A DNA stretch of 35,790 nt, from NCBI GenBank assembly GCA_017554605.1, contig JAFZIA010000056.1:1-35790 (forward strand), given 5' to 3'. Under the pieces are notes generated by a model. The model searched no databases and was not told the DNA's origin. It saw nothing but the letters and a program-made list of their open reading frames with translations. This DNA is from Bacteroidaceae bacterium (GTDB lineage Bacteria > Bacteroidota > Bacteroidia > Bacteroidales > Bacteroidaceae). Shown here one piece after another: positions 1 through 8,522 of this stretch. The number at the start of each line of letters is the position of its first letter. Position 1 is the stretch's first letter. Made by a program: the position numbers and the translations under genes.

Positions 1-231
1 ATGCAAGCATTCACCCATTCGCTTGCACAAGCTTTCTCTCGCACTGTTTCCTTAAAACAGCCTACCCGCAACCTGAATTTCTTTTCGGCGTGCAGTTGGT
101 CTGAAAATCACCTGCTTAAACAGATAAAATCATATGGCGCTCCATTAATATAAGCAAATTACCCACACCTTTTTTCTACTGAGTGATTTTCAGGAGAAGC
201 GCAACAACAAAAGTTTAGCCAATCTCTTTTT
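1..231. other. Intergenic region with an 11-bp inverted repeat
   Basis: I see no convincing gene here. An open frame of 50 codons runs from position 1 to 153 on the plus strand but has no recognisable product. An exact 11-bp inverted repeat (CTGAAAATCAC at 101-111, GTGATTTTCAG at 183-193) is separated by 71 bp. It lies downstream of the minus-strand lipoprotein gene and could be a transcript 3' structure or a remnant of a mobile element end. No T-run follows it that would make a classical terminator. Confidence 0.35.
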
Positions 232-996
232 TTACGGCTTCACACTATCGGTATAAATCATATATACCTTATTCCTGTACCCCTCGGGAATTTCAAGAAG
301 AGTATCGTTCACCGTAAAAAGAGCCGCCTTATAATCGAAAAGCGCGTCTATAATCTTAAAAGGCAGCTTCTCGAATGCCGACGTATGCAGTGTAATCCAT
401 TCAATTCGAGGACCGGAAAAGAGGCGATGCAACACAAAATGCTTCAACAAAGAGCTTGTAACATCTTGTGCCATACAAGAATACAAAACTCTATAATATC
501 CCCTGTCAAGCAACGAGACATAATCGTCGTAACTGAATGCCTCTACAATCATACGCCCTTTTATTCGCGGAAAATATTCGCCAAGCACTTTCGCATCGGA
601 CATCTTGTCAACCACAAGATAAAGGGAATCGTTAGCAAGGAAGAGTTCCTGAACGTCAGATGCCGTAAGAGGAGTGTATCTTGAATGAATGCGGCGCGAA
701 ATGAACTCCGAGAGCACAGGGGCTGTATCACGCAAATGGGAATATCCGCTCATTTCATTGAATTTCTCCCACGAATGGGCTGCCACAAGAACACTGTCTG
801 CAGTAAAGATAAAATCGAATTCCACAAAGCGGTAACCGCTCTCCACCGCCCTCTCAAACGCCTCGTAAGAATTAGTATAGACACAGCCGTCAATTGCACC
901 GCCTGCGTGCGCTATAAACTCATATTCCCCCTTCCTGCCAGCATCGGAACAAGCAGAGAGGGAGAATATAAGCAATAGTATATATATATTACGCAT
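232..996 (-). CDS. Glycerophosphodiester phosphodiesterase-like lipoprotein
   Basis: This 254-aa protein belongs to the GDPD/PI-PLC-like TIM-barrel group, whose members hydrolyse glycerophosphodiesters. It starts with a lipoprotein signal: a hydrophobic stretch ends in the lipobox LSAC with Cys16, so it is probably anchored in an envelope membrane. The active-site signature is visible as His30 (in HAGG), Glu59 and Asp61 (in VEFDF) and His74 (in AAHS). The usual HRG is HAG here and the usual ENT is NS, so it is a divergent member and its substrate is uncertain. Its start lies 3 bp after the stop of the upstream aminopeptidase gene, so the two are probably co-transcribed. I am confident of the fold, less so of the substrate. 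Confidence 0.75.
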   Translation of the reverse strand: MRNIYILLLIFSLSACSDAGRKGEYEFIAHAGGAIDGCVYTNSYEAFERAVESGYRFVEFDFIFTADSVLVAAHSWEKFNEMSGYSHLRDTAPVLSEFISRRIHSRYTPLTASDVQELFLANDSLYLVVDKMSDAKVLGEYFPRIKGRMIVEAFSYDDYVSLLDRGYYRVLYSCMAQDVTSSLLKHFVLHRLFSGPRIEWITLHTSAFEKLPFKIIDALFDYKAALFTVNDTLLEIPEGYRNKVYMIYTDSVKP

Positions 997-999
997 CTG

Positions 1000-2775
1000 C
1001 TACAATGGCGCACAAGCCATTTTAAGAAAATCGAACATCTCACCTTCGAAATAGGGCGACAACTGTTCGAACACCCAAGCGTGATAACTGTTGAGATACT
1101 CTATGCCGTCCATTCCAAGCAATTCGGGGATAATGGGAGTTTTGTCTATCGGGCATATTGTAAGAGGCTGCAACGCGCAAAAATCGCCAAATTCGGTACT
1201 TGCATACGGGGTTACGAGCATTGTATTCTCTATACGTATTCCGTAACGTCCCGACTTATACAATCCGGGCTCGTTGGTCACTGTCATTCCAGGCACAAGA
1301 GGCGCTGGGACGTAATTCATACGAATCTGATGAGGACCCTCGTGAACATTCAGGAAGTGGCCGACACCGTGCCCCGTACCGTGCAGATAATTCTCACCCG
1401 CCTGCCACAACCACTGCCGCGCAAGCACATCGAGCTGTGTACCGCTCGCGCCCTTAGGAAATTTTGCCTTTGCAAGCGAAATATGACCGCGGAGCACGCG
1501 TGTGTAATCCTCTTTTTGCTCCTTGGTAAGAGGGCCAAGCGCTATCGTACGGGTTATGTCCGTTGTACCGCAAGCATACTGTCCTCCACAGTCGAGCAAC
1601 AGGAAACCCTGAGGCTGCAACAGCTTATTTTCATTCTCGGTAGGCTCATAATGTACTATGGCAGCATTCTCGCCGTATGCCGAAATTGTAGCGAAGCTAA
1701 GACCGCGGAATTCGGCATTCTCGCGCCTGAGTTCAGCGAGCTTGCGGTCAACATCAAGCTCCGTCACGCCGCCCTTTTCCACAGCCGGCTTCAGCCAATA
1801 GAGCAGGTTGGCAAGGGCGATACCCTCGGCAAGCATAGCACGCTTAAAGCCTTCTATCTCCGCATCATTCTTTACAGCCTTCATCATTGCCACGGGAGAG
1901 TCGCGGTATATACTCTTTTCTGCGCCCACCCTGCCGGCAATAGCCGCATTGCATTTTGCAGGCTGCAACAGCAAGGGGTATTTGCCGCAGTTATCCAACG
2001 CCTGCCATATATTCTCATAGTCATCTACAGCAATTCCCTGAGATGAGAGATACTCGCGTACCTCGCCGCTCACTTTGCGGGCATCGATAAAAAGAGTAGC
2101 ACTTTCATCGGTTACCAGCATATACGACACGAGCACCGGGTTATACTCAACATCACTGCCACGCAGGTTTGCGAGCCAAGCAACCTCGTCGAGCATAGTC
2201 ACAACCATACCCTTTGCACCCTCCTCGCGCAAAATTGTACGCAAGCGATGCAGTTTATCGGCAGAAGACTCGCCGGCAAGCTCCAAGGGCATTATCTCGG
2301 CTTTGCTGAGGGGGATACTCGGACGGTTGCTCCACAACTCCTCGAACGGGTCTTTAGAAAAATCAATGTCTATACCGCACTCCGCAAGCGCAGCCTTCCA
2401 GCCGTTTACCTCTTGAGCCGAACATACTGCGCCGTCGACGCCAACCACGCTGCCCGGCCGAAGATTAGCGCACAGCCACGATACTATTGAAGGAGTATCG
2501 GCAGCACCATCTTTCATAAGCCCGTATCCGCTGCCCTGCAAGCATTTGTCCGCCGCCAACCAATAACGCGAATCGGTCCACAGAAGCGCCTTATCCTGCG
2601 TTATCACCGCTGTTCCGGCAGAACCGTCAAAGCCGCTTATCCACTCGCGCGATTTCCATCTGTCAGCTACATACTCACTGCTATGTGCATCGCTGCTCAC
2701 AACTATAAAAGCATCGAGCCCGTTTGCAGACATATATCTTCTAATAGCGTCCAATCTCTGTGCAACCTCTTTCAT
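1000..2775 (-). CDS. Xaa-Pro aminopeptidase (M24B, three-domain type)
   Basis: This 591-aa cytoplasmic metallopeptidase removes the N-terminal residue from peptides with proline in second position. Its length and layout (two creatinase-like N-terminal domains, then a pita-bread catalytic domain from about residue 310) match the long eukaryote-like aminopeptidase P rather than the shorter E. coli PepP. The metal-binding motifs are intact: LLLDCGG and GTTDITRT give the two Asp ligands, HGTGHGVGH the His, and TNEPGLY and GIRIENT the two Glu. It is the first gene of a two-gene unit with the downstream lipoprotein. No strong promoter motif is visible directly upstream, where about 60 bp separate it from the tRNA terminator. 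The family assignment is secure. Confidence 0.95.
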   Translation of the reverse strand: MKEVAQRLDAIRRYMSANGLDAFIVVSSDAHSSEYVADRWKSREWISGFDGSAGTAVITQDKALLWTDSRYWLAADKCLQGSGYGLMKDGAADTPSIVSWLCANLRPGSVVGVDGAVCSAQEVNGWKAALAECGIDIDFSKDPFEELWSNRPSIPLSKAEIMPLELAGESSADKLHRLRTILREEGAKGMVVTMLDEVAWLANLRGSDVEYNPVLVSYMLVTDESATLFIDARKVSGEVREYLSSQGIAVDDYENIWQALDNCGKYPLLLQPAKCNAAIAGRVGAEKSIYRDSPVAMMKAVKNDAEIEGFKRAMLAEGIALANLLYWLKPAVEKGGVTELDVDRKLAELRRENAEFRGLSFATISAYGENAAIVHYEPTENENKLLQPQGFLLLDCGGQYACGTTDITRTIALGPLTKEQKEDYTRVLRGHISLAKAKFPKGASGTQLDVLARQWLWQAGENYLHGTGHGVGHFLNVHEGPHQIRMNYVPAPLVPGMTVTNEPGLYKSGRYGIRIENTMLVTPYASTEFGDFCALQPLTICPIDKTPIIPELLGMDGIEYLNSYHAWVFEQLSPYFEGEMFDFLKMACAPL

Positions 2776-2839
2776 ATTGAAATCATTTATTGTTCGCGAA
2801 ATTAATAAACATAAATCATATTACAAAGACAAATAAGAA

Positions 2840-2867
2840 AAAGGAGCAGATTTTACTCTACTCCTTT
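2840..2867 (-). terminator. Terminator of the tRNA-His transcript
   Basis: A 7-bp stem (AAAGGAG at 2840-2846, CTCCTTT at 2861-2867) with a 14-nt loop sits directly after the 3' end of tRNA-His. On the minus strand the stem is followed by a T-rich stretch, as expected for intrinsic termination. Confidence 0.75.
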
Positions 2868-2868
2868 G

Positions 2869-2943
2869 GGTGACTAGTGGGATTCGAACCCACGACATTC
2901 AGAACCACAATCTGACGCTCTAACCGACTGAACTATAGTCACC
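2869..2943 (-). tRNA. tRNA-His (GTG anticodon)
   Basis: The minus strand folds into a cloverleaf. The 7-bp acceptor stem is GTGACTA/TAGTCAC, the anticodon stem TCAGA/TCTGA encloses loop TTGTGGT (anticodon GTG, histidine), and the T-arm contains GTTCGAATC. A G at 2943 sits one base before the acceptor stem and can pair with C73 at 2869, which is the His-specific G-1 identity element. The full CCA tail is not encoded. It is flanked by its own promoter and terminator. Confidence 0.97.
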
Positions 2944-2977
2944 ATCTAAACGTCTGCTATTCCTTAGAAAAGCGATG

Positions 2978-2985
2978 CAAAGATA
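2978..2985 (-). promoter_or_regulatory. Bacteroidetes -7 box for tRNA-His
   Basis: The minus strand reads TATCTTTG, a match to the Bacteroidetes TAnnTTTG element, about 35 bp upstream of the mature tRNA 5' end. Confidence 0.6.
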
Positions 2986-3144
2986 TGGATTAAATTTTAT
3001 ACCTGCAAGTGTTTAAGCACTTTTTTTCACATAAAATCAAAAAAAATCGGAAAACGAGCTGTTTTTTGATGAAAGACCCATATTTCGAGGCTCTTCAATG
3101 ACTGCATTCTAAAAAGCGGCACCATTCAGCAACAGTCCACCAGC

Positions 3145-4434
3145 CTACTCGCTATACGTGTAATACCACCAATAAGTGTTGCCGTAGTGCTTTCTTATGA
3201 AATTCGAACGTATGTGCAACTGCGGATATTTCTTCTCGAGTTCGAGCATTGCCACAAACTCCCTGCCGAGCGAATCTACATCGAGCATATTGCTGAAGTC
3301 GGCCGAGCTGAGAGCATAATCCTTAAAGGCATCTTTATAGTGCTGCGGCACGTCCTGACCGTAATTCCAGTTGAGCAACCCCATAAGAATAAGTTCGGAG
3401 CGCAGGCTGTCTGCCCGAAAATCAATCTCACAGTCGTCAATAGTAGTCACATAATATATAAGCGCTTCCTTATAATGCAAAGGCAGCTCCTCGCCGCTGC
3501 GTACATCGTAATACCGCGGCAGCTCCTCTACAAAATCCGTAAGACGCTTGTCGAGCAACAATGCACACAGATAATAGTCGACAGCCGCCTGCGAAGGAAC
3601 AGAATCATTTTCCACCGCCCGGCGAAGATAGTCCACCGCCGGCTCTTTTTCGTTACGGAGCAGACCGAATCTTGCATACACCGTATCCGAAGAGAGGGGC
3701 GATGTCTGCCGCATTGCCGGCAACAGGCCTTCGGCACCATAATATTGCGGGAAAGCGAAGAGCCTGTCGCCCATCTGCCCGCATTCGGCAAGATAAAAGG
3801 CACGCGCAGCCGTAAGCTCGTGCGTTGCATCGAGCGAACGCCTTGCAACATTCAGGGCAGCACCGGCATTACCGTGTTTATAACGGCTATACGCTGCCGC
3901 CTCGTGCTTGAAGCCCTCTTCGCTGTTTGTCAGCCACCCTGTCAGGCAGAAAAATATGACAAACAGCAACAGGTTGCGCCACACTATCCTGCTGCCCTCC
4001 ATCTGCAGATTCTTGATTTTTGCAAACAGCACGCGCTGCAGCAGGAACGCAATGAGCGCATACAGCGCAAAGGTGGCAATGAAAATCCACAGCCAAGGCA
4101 TCGGACTGCTGCCGCCCGAGTATATCGAACGGTCAATGTCCGTAATATAAGCCAGCAGTATACAGGCGGGCAAATAGGCAAAGGCACTCCATTCACGCTG
4201 GAAGCGCGCCAGCCTGTTGAGCCACCACGTCAACAACACGAGTAATGTGGTAACTATTGCAGCTACCACATACCCGTTGAATTGTAATTTTCCCGTTGCA
4301 ACCTTATCGTACAATGCTTCGAGCAATGGAGCCTGATACACTGCAACAAAGGTAAAGCAAAAGAGAGCAAACACACAGGCACACAGCCCGTTCACCCATC
4401 TTTGCAAACGCTTTTCTCCGCGCTGCTCTCTCAT
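3145..4434 (-). CDS. Multi-TM protein with C-terminal helical-repeat domain (DUF6057-like)
   Basis: This 429-aa protein has about five hydrophobic segments in its first 170 residues (around 15-36, 52-71, 82-98, 110-132 and 150-167). A soluble, alpha-helical C-terminal part follows, with TPR-like alternation of aromatic and alanine positions. It resembles the Bacteroidales family annotated as DUF6057, which has no established function; that match is from memory and not proven here. It begins 5 bp downstream of the stop of the branching-enzyme gene, so it is almost certainly translated from the same transcript. The linkage could point to envelope or storage-polysaccharide physiology, but nothing in the sequence gives a reaction. 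Confidence 0.7.
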   Translation of the reverse strand: MREQRGEKRLQRWVNGLCACVFALFCFTFVAVYQAPLLEALYDKVATGKLQFNGYVVAAIVTTLLVLLTWWLNRLARFQREWSAFAYLPACILLAYITDIDRSIYSGGSSPMPWLWIFIATFALYALIAFLLQRVLFAKIKNLQMEGSRIVWRNLLLFVIFFCLTGWLTNSEEGFKHEAAAYSRYKHGNAGAALNVARRSLDATHELTAARAFYLAECGQMGDRLFAFPQYYGAEGLLPAMRQTSPLSSDTVYARFGLLRNEKEPAVDYLRRAVENDSVPSQAAVDYYLCALLLDKRLTDFVEELPRYYDVRSGEELPLHYKEALIYYVTTIDDCEIDFRADSLRSELILMGLLNWNYGQDVPQHYKDAFKDYALSSADFSNMLDVDSLGREFVAMLELEKKYPQLHIRSNFIRKHYGNTYWWYYTYSE

Positions 4435-4439
4435 AATGT

Positions 4440-6449
4440 CTATTTCTTTCTGTTTTTCTTAAGTACCAATGCTGTACGCGAGGGCAGATAGAGCATAAGC
4501 CACCCTTTCTTGCGACGCGCGTGCAGTTTGTCGTATTGTGTAAAATGTACTTGCGATTCATCGACAAGACCGTATCCGCCGAACTTCTCGTTGTCGCTGC
4601 TCATCACTATTGAGTAATCTCCCTCGGGAACAAGCAGGCCATAGTCGGTGAACGAGCGTGTAGGATTGAAATTGAACACGAATATGAAGTCGCGGCGCGA
4701 GAACGCAAGCACCTGGTCGCCGTCGTTGTGCCAAATTTCCTTCACGGGACGTGTCTGGAAGTTCTTAGCTCCGCCTATGAGCTTTGTCATCTCCTTGTCG
4801 AATTCTCCGAGCACAGTGTAGAAGTAGTCGGGATTGTCGACCAGGCTCCACTGACGGCGTGCATACTTGTGGCTCCAGCCGTTGCCCTCGCGCGGGAAGT
4901 CTATCCACTCGGGGTGTCCGAACTCATTGCCCATAAAGTTGAGGTAACCGCCGTTTATGGTAGCGAGCGTGATGAGTCTTATCATCTTGTGCAGCGCAAT
5001 ACCGCGGGTAACGGTACTTGTCTCGTCACCGCGTTTGAAATGCCAATACATATCGGCATCTATCAGACGGAAGATTATGGTCTTGTCGCCCACAAGCGCC
5101 TGGTCGTGGCTCTCGGCATACGAGATTGTCATTTCGTCCTTACGGCGGTTGGTGAGTTCCCAGAAGATCGAAGAGGGCTTCCAGTCCTCGTCGCGCTGCT
5201 CCTTAATCATCTTTATCCAATAGTCGGGGATATTCATAGCCATTCGGTAATCGAAGCCGTAGCCGCCGTCCTCAACGGGAGCTGCAAGTCCGGGCATTCC
5301 CGACACCTCCTCGGCAATGGTTATTGCAGTGGGGTTAACCTGGTGGATAAGGCGGTTGGCCAGTGTAAGGTAGCATATTGCATCGCCGTCCTGATGACCG
5401 TTGAAGTAGTCGCCGTAACCGCAGAATGCCTCGCCCAGTCCGTGGCTGTAATATATCATAGAGGTTACACCGTCGAAGCGGAATCCGTCGAACTTGTACT
5501 CTTCGAGCCAATATTTGCAGTTGGAGAGCAGGAAGTGTATCACCTCGTTCTTGCCATAGTCGAAGCAGAGCGAATCCCAAGCAGAGTGTACACGGCGCCC
5601 GCCATCGTGGAAATATTGCGCAGGGTTACCGTCGAGCAGTCCCAGACCCTCGTCCACATTCTTCACCGCGTGCGAGTGTACAAGATCCATAATCACAGCA
5701 ATTCCCATTCCGTGGGCTGCATCGATGAGTTCCTTGAGTTCCTCGGGTGTTCCGAAGCGCGACGAAGGGGCAAAGAAGTTAGACACGTGATAACCGAAGC
5801 TGCCATAATAGGGGTGCTCCTGTATAGCCATTATCTGAATGCAGTTGTAGCCGTCGGCAGCAACGCGGGGGAGGATTTTATCCTTGAACTCGCGATATGT
5901 ACCAACCTTTTCCTCTTCCTGAGCCATTCCAATGTGGCACTCGTATATGAGCAACGGGTTCTTGTTTACCTTGTATTTTGTATTCTTGAAGGTGTACTCC
6001 TCCTGGGGACTCCACACCTGTGCACAGAAGATTTTTGTTGCTTCATCTTGCACCACCCTGCGTGTCCAGGCGGGAATACGGTCGCCACAGCCGCCGTCCC
6101 AATATACTCTCATCTTGTAGTGCTGTCCGTGCGAAAGGGCTTTTTTGGGAAACTTTCTTTCCCACACTCCTCCGGGAAGCGCCTTCAACTCATACTCGGG
6201 ACGCTCCTCCCAATTGGAAAAGTCGCCCACAAGCACTATTCTTGTTGCATTGGGCGCCCACTCGCGGAAGCACCAGCCTGTAGCGGTTTTGTGAAGACCA
6301 AAATAAAGATAACCCGACGCAAAGTCGGACAGTGTCTGCCTGCCGTTCTTTGTCAATTCCTTCTCCTTTTGCAGGAAATAGCGGTAACGGCCGTCTATTT
6401 CAAGCGTATAAGGCTCAAGATAGCTGTCACGTGCAATTAGATTGAGCAT
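4440..6449 (-). CDS. glgB: 1,4-alpha-glucan branching enzyme
   Basis: This 669-aa cytoplasmic GH13 enzyme cuts alpha-1,4 chains and re-attaches them through alpha-1,6 bonds during glycogen synthesis. An N-terminal CBM48-like domain (about 55-150, with CFREWAPNA) precedes the catalytic barrel. The four GH13 signatures are present: DLVHSHAVKN, GFRFDGVTSM with nucleophile Asp326, IAEEVSGMPG with acid/base Glu380, and AESHDQALVGDKT. These strings are closer to eukaryotic GBE1 than to E. coli GlgB, as is common in Bacteroidetes. It lies 48 bp after the YhcH-family gene and 5 bp before the membrane protein gene, forming a three-gene minus-strand unit. Confidence 0.97.
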   Translation of the reverse strand: MLNLIARDSYLEPYTLEIDGRYRYFLQKEKELTKNGRQTLSDFASGYLYFGLHKTATGWCFREWAPNATRIVLVGDFSNWEERPEYELKALPGGVWERKFPKKALSHGQHYKMRVYWDGGCGDRIPAWTRRVVQDEATKIFCAQVWSPQEEYTFKNTKYKVNKNPLLIYECHIGMAQEEEKVGTYREFKDKILPRVAADGYNCIQIMAIQEHPYYGSFGYHVSNFFAPSSRFGTPEELKELIDAAHGMGIAVIMDLVHSHAVKNVDEGLGLLDGNPAQYFHDGGRRVHSAWDSLCFDYGKNEVIHFLLSNCKYWLEEYKFDGFRFDGVTSMIYYSHGLGEAFCGYGDYFNGHQDGDAICYLTLANRLIHQVNPTAITIAEEVSGMPGLAAPVEDGGYGFDYRMAMNIPDYWIKMIKEQRDEDWKPSSIFWELTNRRKDEMTISYAESHDQALVGDKTIIFRLIDADMYWHFKRGDETSTVTRGIALHKMIRLITLATINGGYLNFMGNEFGHPEWIDFPREGNGWSHKYARRQWSLVDNPDYFYTVLGEFDKEMTKLIGGAKNFQTRPVKEIWHNDGDQVLAFSRRDFIFVFNFNPTRSFTDYGLLVPEGDYSIVMSSDNEKFGGYGLVDESQVHFTQYDKLHARRKKGWLMLYLPSRTALVLKKNRKK

Positions 6450-6497
6450 AGTGGTAAATTTTATATTAATAATTCTTAGAAGCTGTTTATTAGAGCG

Positions 6498-6944
6498 TTA
6501 CACCGCAACCTTTACAATAACCTTCTTCAGTTTGACAGGGGTTATTGCCGGAGCGTGTCCGTCCTGCGGGAAGAAGATTGCGAACATCGAGCGCGTCACG
6601 TTAAGGTAGTCGGTAGCAAGCATTCCTACGGGATAGAGGGCTGCATCGGTCTCCTCTTTATAATCGCCCTCGGGGAGCTGCTCCTTGGGTATGTAGCCCA
6701 TCACCTCATCGGCTGTAATAGGTATCTGAATATCGATGTATTTACGGTGAATTTCAATGGGTGATTCCTCTTTTGTACGGGGCTGTGCCTCCATTACATT
6801 TGCAAATATCTCGTCACCGCATATCTCGTTACGGCCCAAAGGCAGGGCATTGAGGTCGGTATTGAGAATAAACTCAATAGCCTTGGGGAAACGGGGATTT
6901 ATAGAGGCGTACGCCTTAAGATTGTCGAGTGAATCTAAAATCAT
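6498..6944 (-). CDS. YhcH/YjgK/YiaL family protein
   Basis: This 148-aa cupin-like protein matches the YhcH/YjgK/YiaL (DUF386) family, found near sugar and sialic-acid utilisation genes; the biochemical role of most members is unsettled. Typical features are the motif EIHRKYIDIQ in the middle, the run around FAIFFPQDGHAP that carries putative metal-binding His, and the KVIVKV ending. I place the start at the ATG at 6944 (MILDSLDN). The frame extends 22 codons further upstream, but those residues do not look like the family. It is the first gene of a likely operon with glgB and the membrane protein; I found no clear -7 box upstream. Confidence 0.9.
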   Translation of the reverse strand: MILDSLDNLKAYASINPRFPKAIEFILNTDLNALPLGRNEICGDEIFANVMEAQPRTKEESPIEIHRKYIDIQIPITADEVMGYIPKEQLPEGDYKEETDAALYPVGMLATDYLNVTRSMFAIFFPQDGHAPAITPVKLKKVIVKVAV

Positions 6945-7075
6945 AGCTGTTGTTTTTTGTGTTGTACAATATTTTTCTTTGACTTTATGCGATATAAGGC
7001 ACCGCACCATTCAAACTTGAATTCCTTTCATTCCAGTTCTTGCTCTTTGCTCACAAGCATCAGCCGTACAAAGGG

Positions 7076-8236
7076 TTATTTTTGCTGTTGTCCCATTATA
7101 TACTCGCACTCGCGAATGAGTTTTCCGTCACTGTCCTTCACTTTGAAATGTCCGTCGCGCTGTCCTTCGGTAAAATTGCCCTCGTAACGGAAACCGTCAC
7201 AGTCGACAGCAACGCCCTCTCCGTGCTCGTGCCCGTCCTCGAACGAGCCGCTGTATCTTGTCCCATTGACAAGGCGCAACACCCCTTTGCCGTGCATTGC
7301 ACCTTCTACCCAGTCGCCTTCGTAAACATCGCCATTGGCCCAGGTGTAAGTACCCTTGCCATCGGGGTAATTGTCTTTCCAGTCGCCGGTATATGTTGCG
7401 CCATTCTCAAAGAACATCTCTCCTTTTCCGTTGCGCAGGCCGTTCTCAAAGTATCCGCGGTACACAGAGCCTGTCCCGGTACGATAGATGCCCATTCCGC
7501 ACCACTCGCCTGCCACATATTCTCCCTCATACATTGCACCGTCGGCAAAATTGTATATTCCGTGACCCTCGCGCACGCCGTTTTTCCATTCGCCGTTGTA
7601 CTTGTCGCCGTTGGCAAAGGTATAAGCGCCTTTTCCGTTGCGCAGGCCGTTCTTCCACTGCCCCACGTATCTGCTGTTGTCACTCCAGATGAAAGTTCCC
7701 ATTCCGTTGCGCATATCCTTGCCCCACTCTCCCACGTACAATGTACCGTCGGCAAAGAAGTAGCTGCCAGTACCTTCCCTATGGTCTTCGGCCCACATTC
7801 CAATATACACATCACCGTTGGGAAAGGTCATCTGTCCGTATCCGTGCTGATAGTCGTTGCTCCAACTGCCGTCGTACACCCTACCGTCGTTGAAACGGTA
7901 TATGCCATTGCCGTGCTGTTTGTCCTGATGGAACTCACCGTCGTACGACTCACCGTCGGCAAAAAGATACAAGCCCTTGCCCTGCATCTTGCCCTTTACA
8001 AATTGCCCCTCGTAGACGTCGCCATTCGGGAACACCTTTTTGCCCTTGCCGTGAGGGCGCTGGCCTTTTGCCTCACCGACATACGTGGAACCGTCCTTGA
8101 GCTTAAAGGTTTTAATTGCGTTGGAATAGACCACCTTTATCTTTGCACTGTCTGCAACCGCCTGCGCCGACACTGGCGCCACAACCAGCAGCAGCATTGC
8201 CAACAGCACTGTCTGTTTTATTCTTTTATTGTTCAT
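7076..8236 (-). CDS. Secreted MORN-repeat protein (14 repeats)
   Basis: This 386-aa protein has a signal peptide (positively charged start, hydrophobic core, predicted cleavage after about residue 25 at VSAQA). About 14 tandem MORN repeats of 23 residues follow, of the form YxGxW...G.G.y.f.dG, with the last unit degenerate. MORN repeats form elongated beta-hairpin stacks and can bind membranes or proteins; no enzymatic domain is attached. It is a single-gene unit with its own promoter at 8293-8325. The repetitive codons leave a long spurious open frame on the opposite strand. The domain call is certain; the function is unknown. Confidence 0.9.
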   Translation of the reverse strand: MNNKRIKQTVLLAMLLLVVAPVSAQAVADSAKIKVVYSNAIKTFKLKDGSTYVGEAKGQRPHGKGKKVFPNGDVYEGQFVKGKMQGKGLYLFADGESYDGEFHQDKQHGNGIYRFNDGRVYDGSWSNDYQHGYGQMTFPNGDVYIGMWAEDHREGTGSYFFADGTLYVGEWGKDMRNGMGTFIWSDNSRYVGQWKNGLRNGKGAYTFANGDKYNGEWKNGVREGHGIYNFADGAMYEGEYVAGEWCGMGIYRTGTGSVYRGYFENGLRNGKGEMFFENGATYTGDWKDNYPDGKGTYTWANGDVYEGDWVEGAMHGKGVLRLVNGTRYSGSFEDGHEHGEGVAVDCDGFRYEGNFTEGQRDGHFKVKDSDGKLIRECEYIMGQQQK

Positions 8237-8292
8237 TTGCGTTTATTTTTTTTATGCAGCGCAACAGTGTAATTCGAAGCACTACGATTAAG

Positions 8293-8325
8293 CAAAGATA
8301 ACAAGATAGTTGATAAAAGGCAAAA
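8293..8325 (-). promoter_or_regulatory. Promoter of the MORN-repeat gene
   Basis: On the minus strand, TTTTG (8321-8325) is followed after 20 bp by TATCTTTG (8293-8300), matching the Bacteroidetes -33/-7 consensus. The predicted leader to the ATG at 8236 is about 50 nt. Confidence 0.7.
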
Positions 8326-8484
8326 TTTAGAGAATTATTTTAATCGCGATTCTGAAATTAAGTGAAATAAAGTCCTGCCCGGACACGCGCTACCGCGTTT
8401 CCTTGCATACAAGAGTACCTATATGACCTTGAAAAAATCACAGAAGAACAGAAAAAGCCATACACATTGCAAATTACATACACA

Positions 8485-8518
8485 AATGGGACCCGGCAAA
8501 TCAACGCCGGGTCCCATT
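8485..8518 (-). terminator. Strong hairpin after the PBP1A-kdsB-M16 operon
   Basis: A perfect 13-bp GC-rich stem (AATGGGACCCGGC at 8485-8497, GCCGGGTCCCATT at 8506-8518) encloses an 8-nt loop and begins 4 bp after the M16-like stop codon. Only a short T-run follows on the minus strand, so it may end transcription weakly or mainly protect the 3' end. The rest of 8237-8484 holds only the MORN promoter. Confidence 0.75.
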
Positions 8519-8522
8519 CGTA

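Noticed and set aside
4728-6440. 570-codon open frame on the plus strand
   Set aside because: It is the antisense shadow of glgB, whose four GH13 motifs are intact on the minus strand; the plus-strand translation shows no family features.
7040-8272. 410-codon open frame on the plus strand
   Set aside because: It is the shadow of the MORN repeats; periodic codons keep the opposite strand open.
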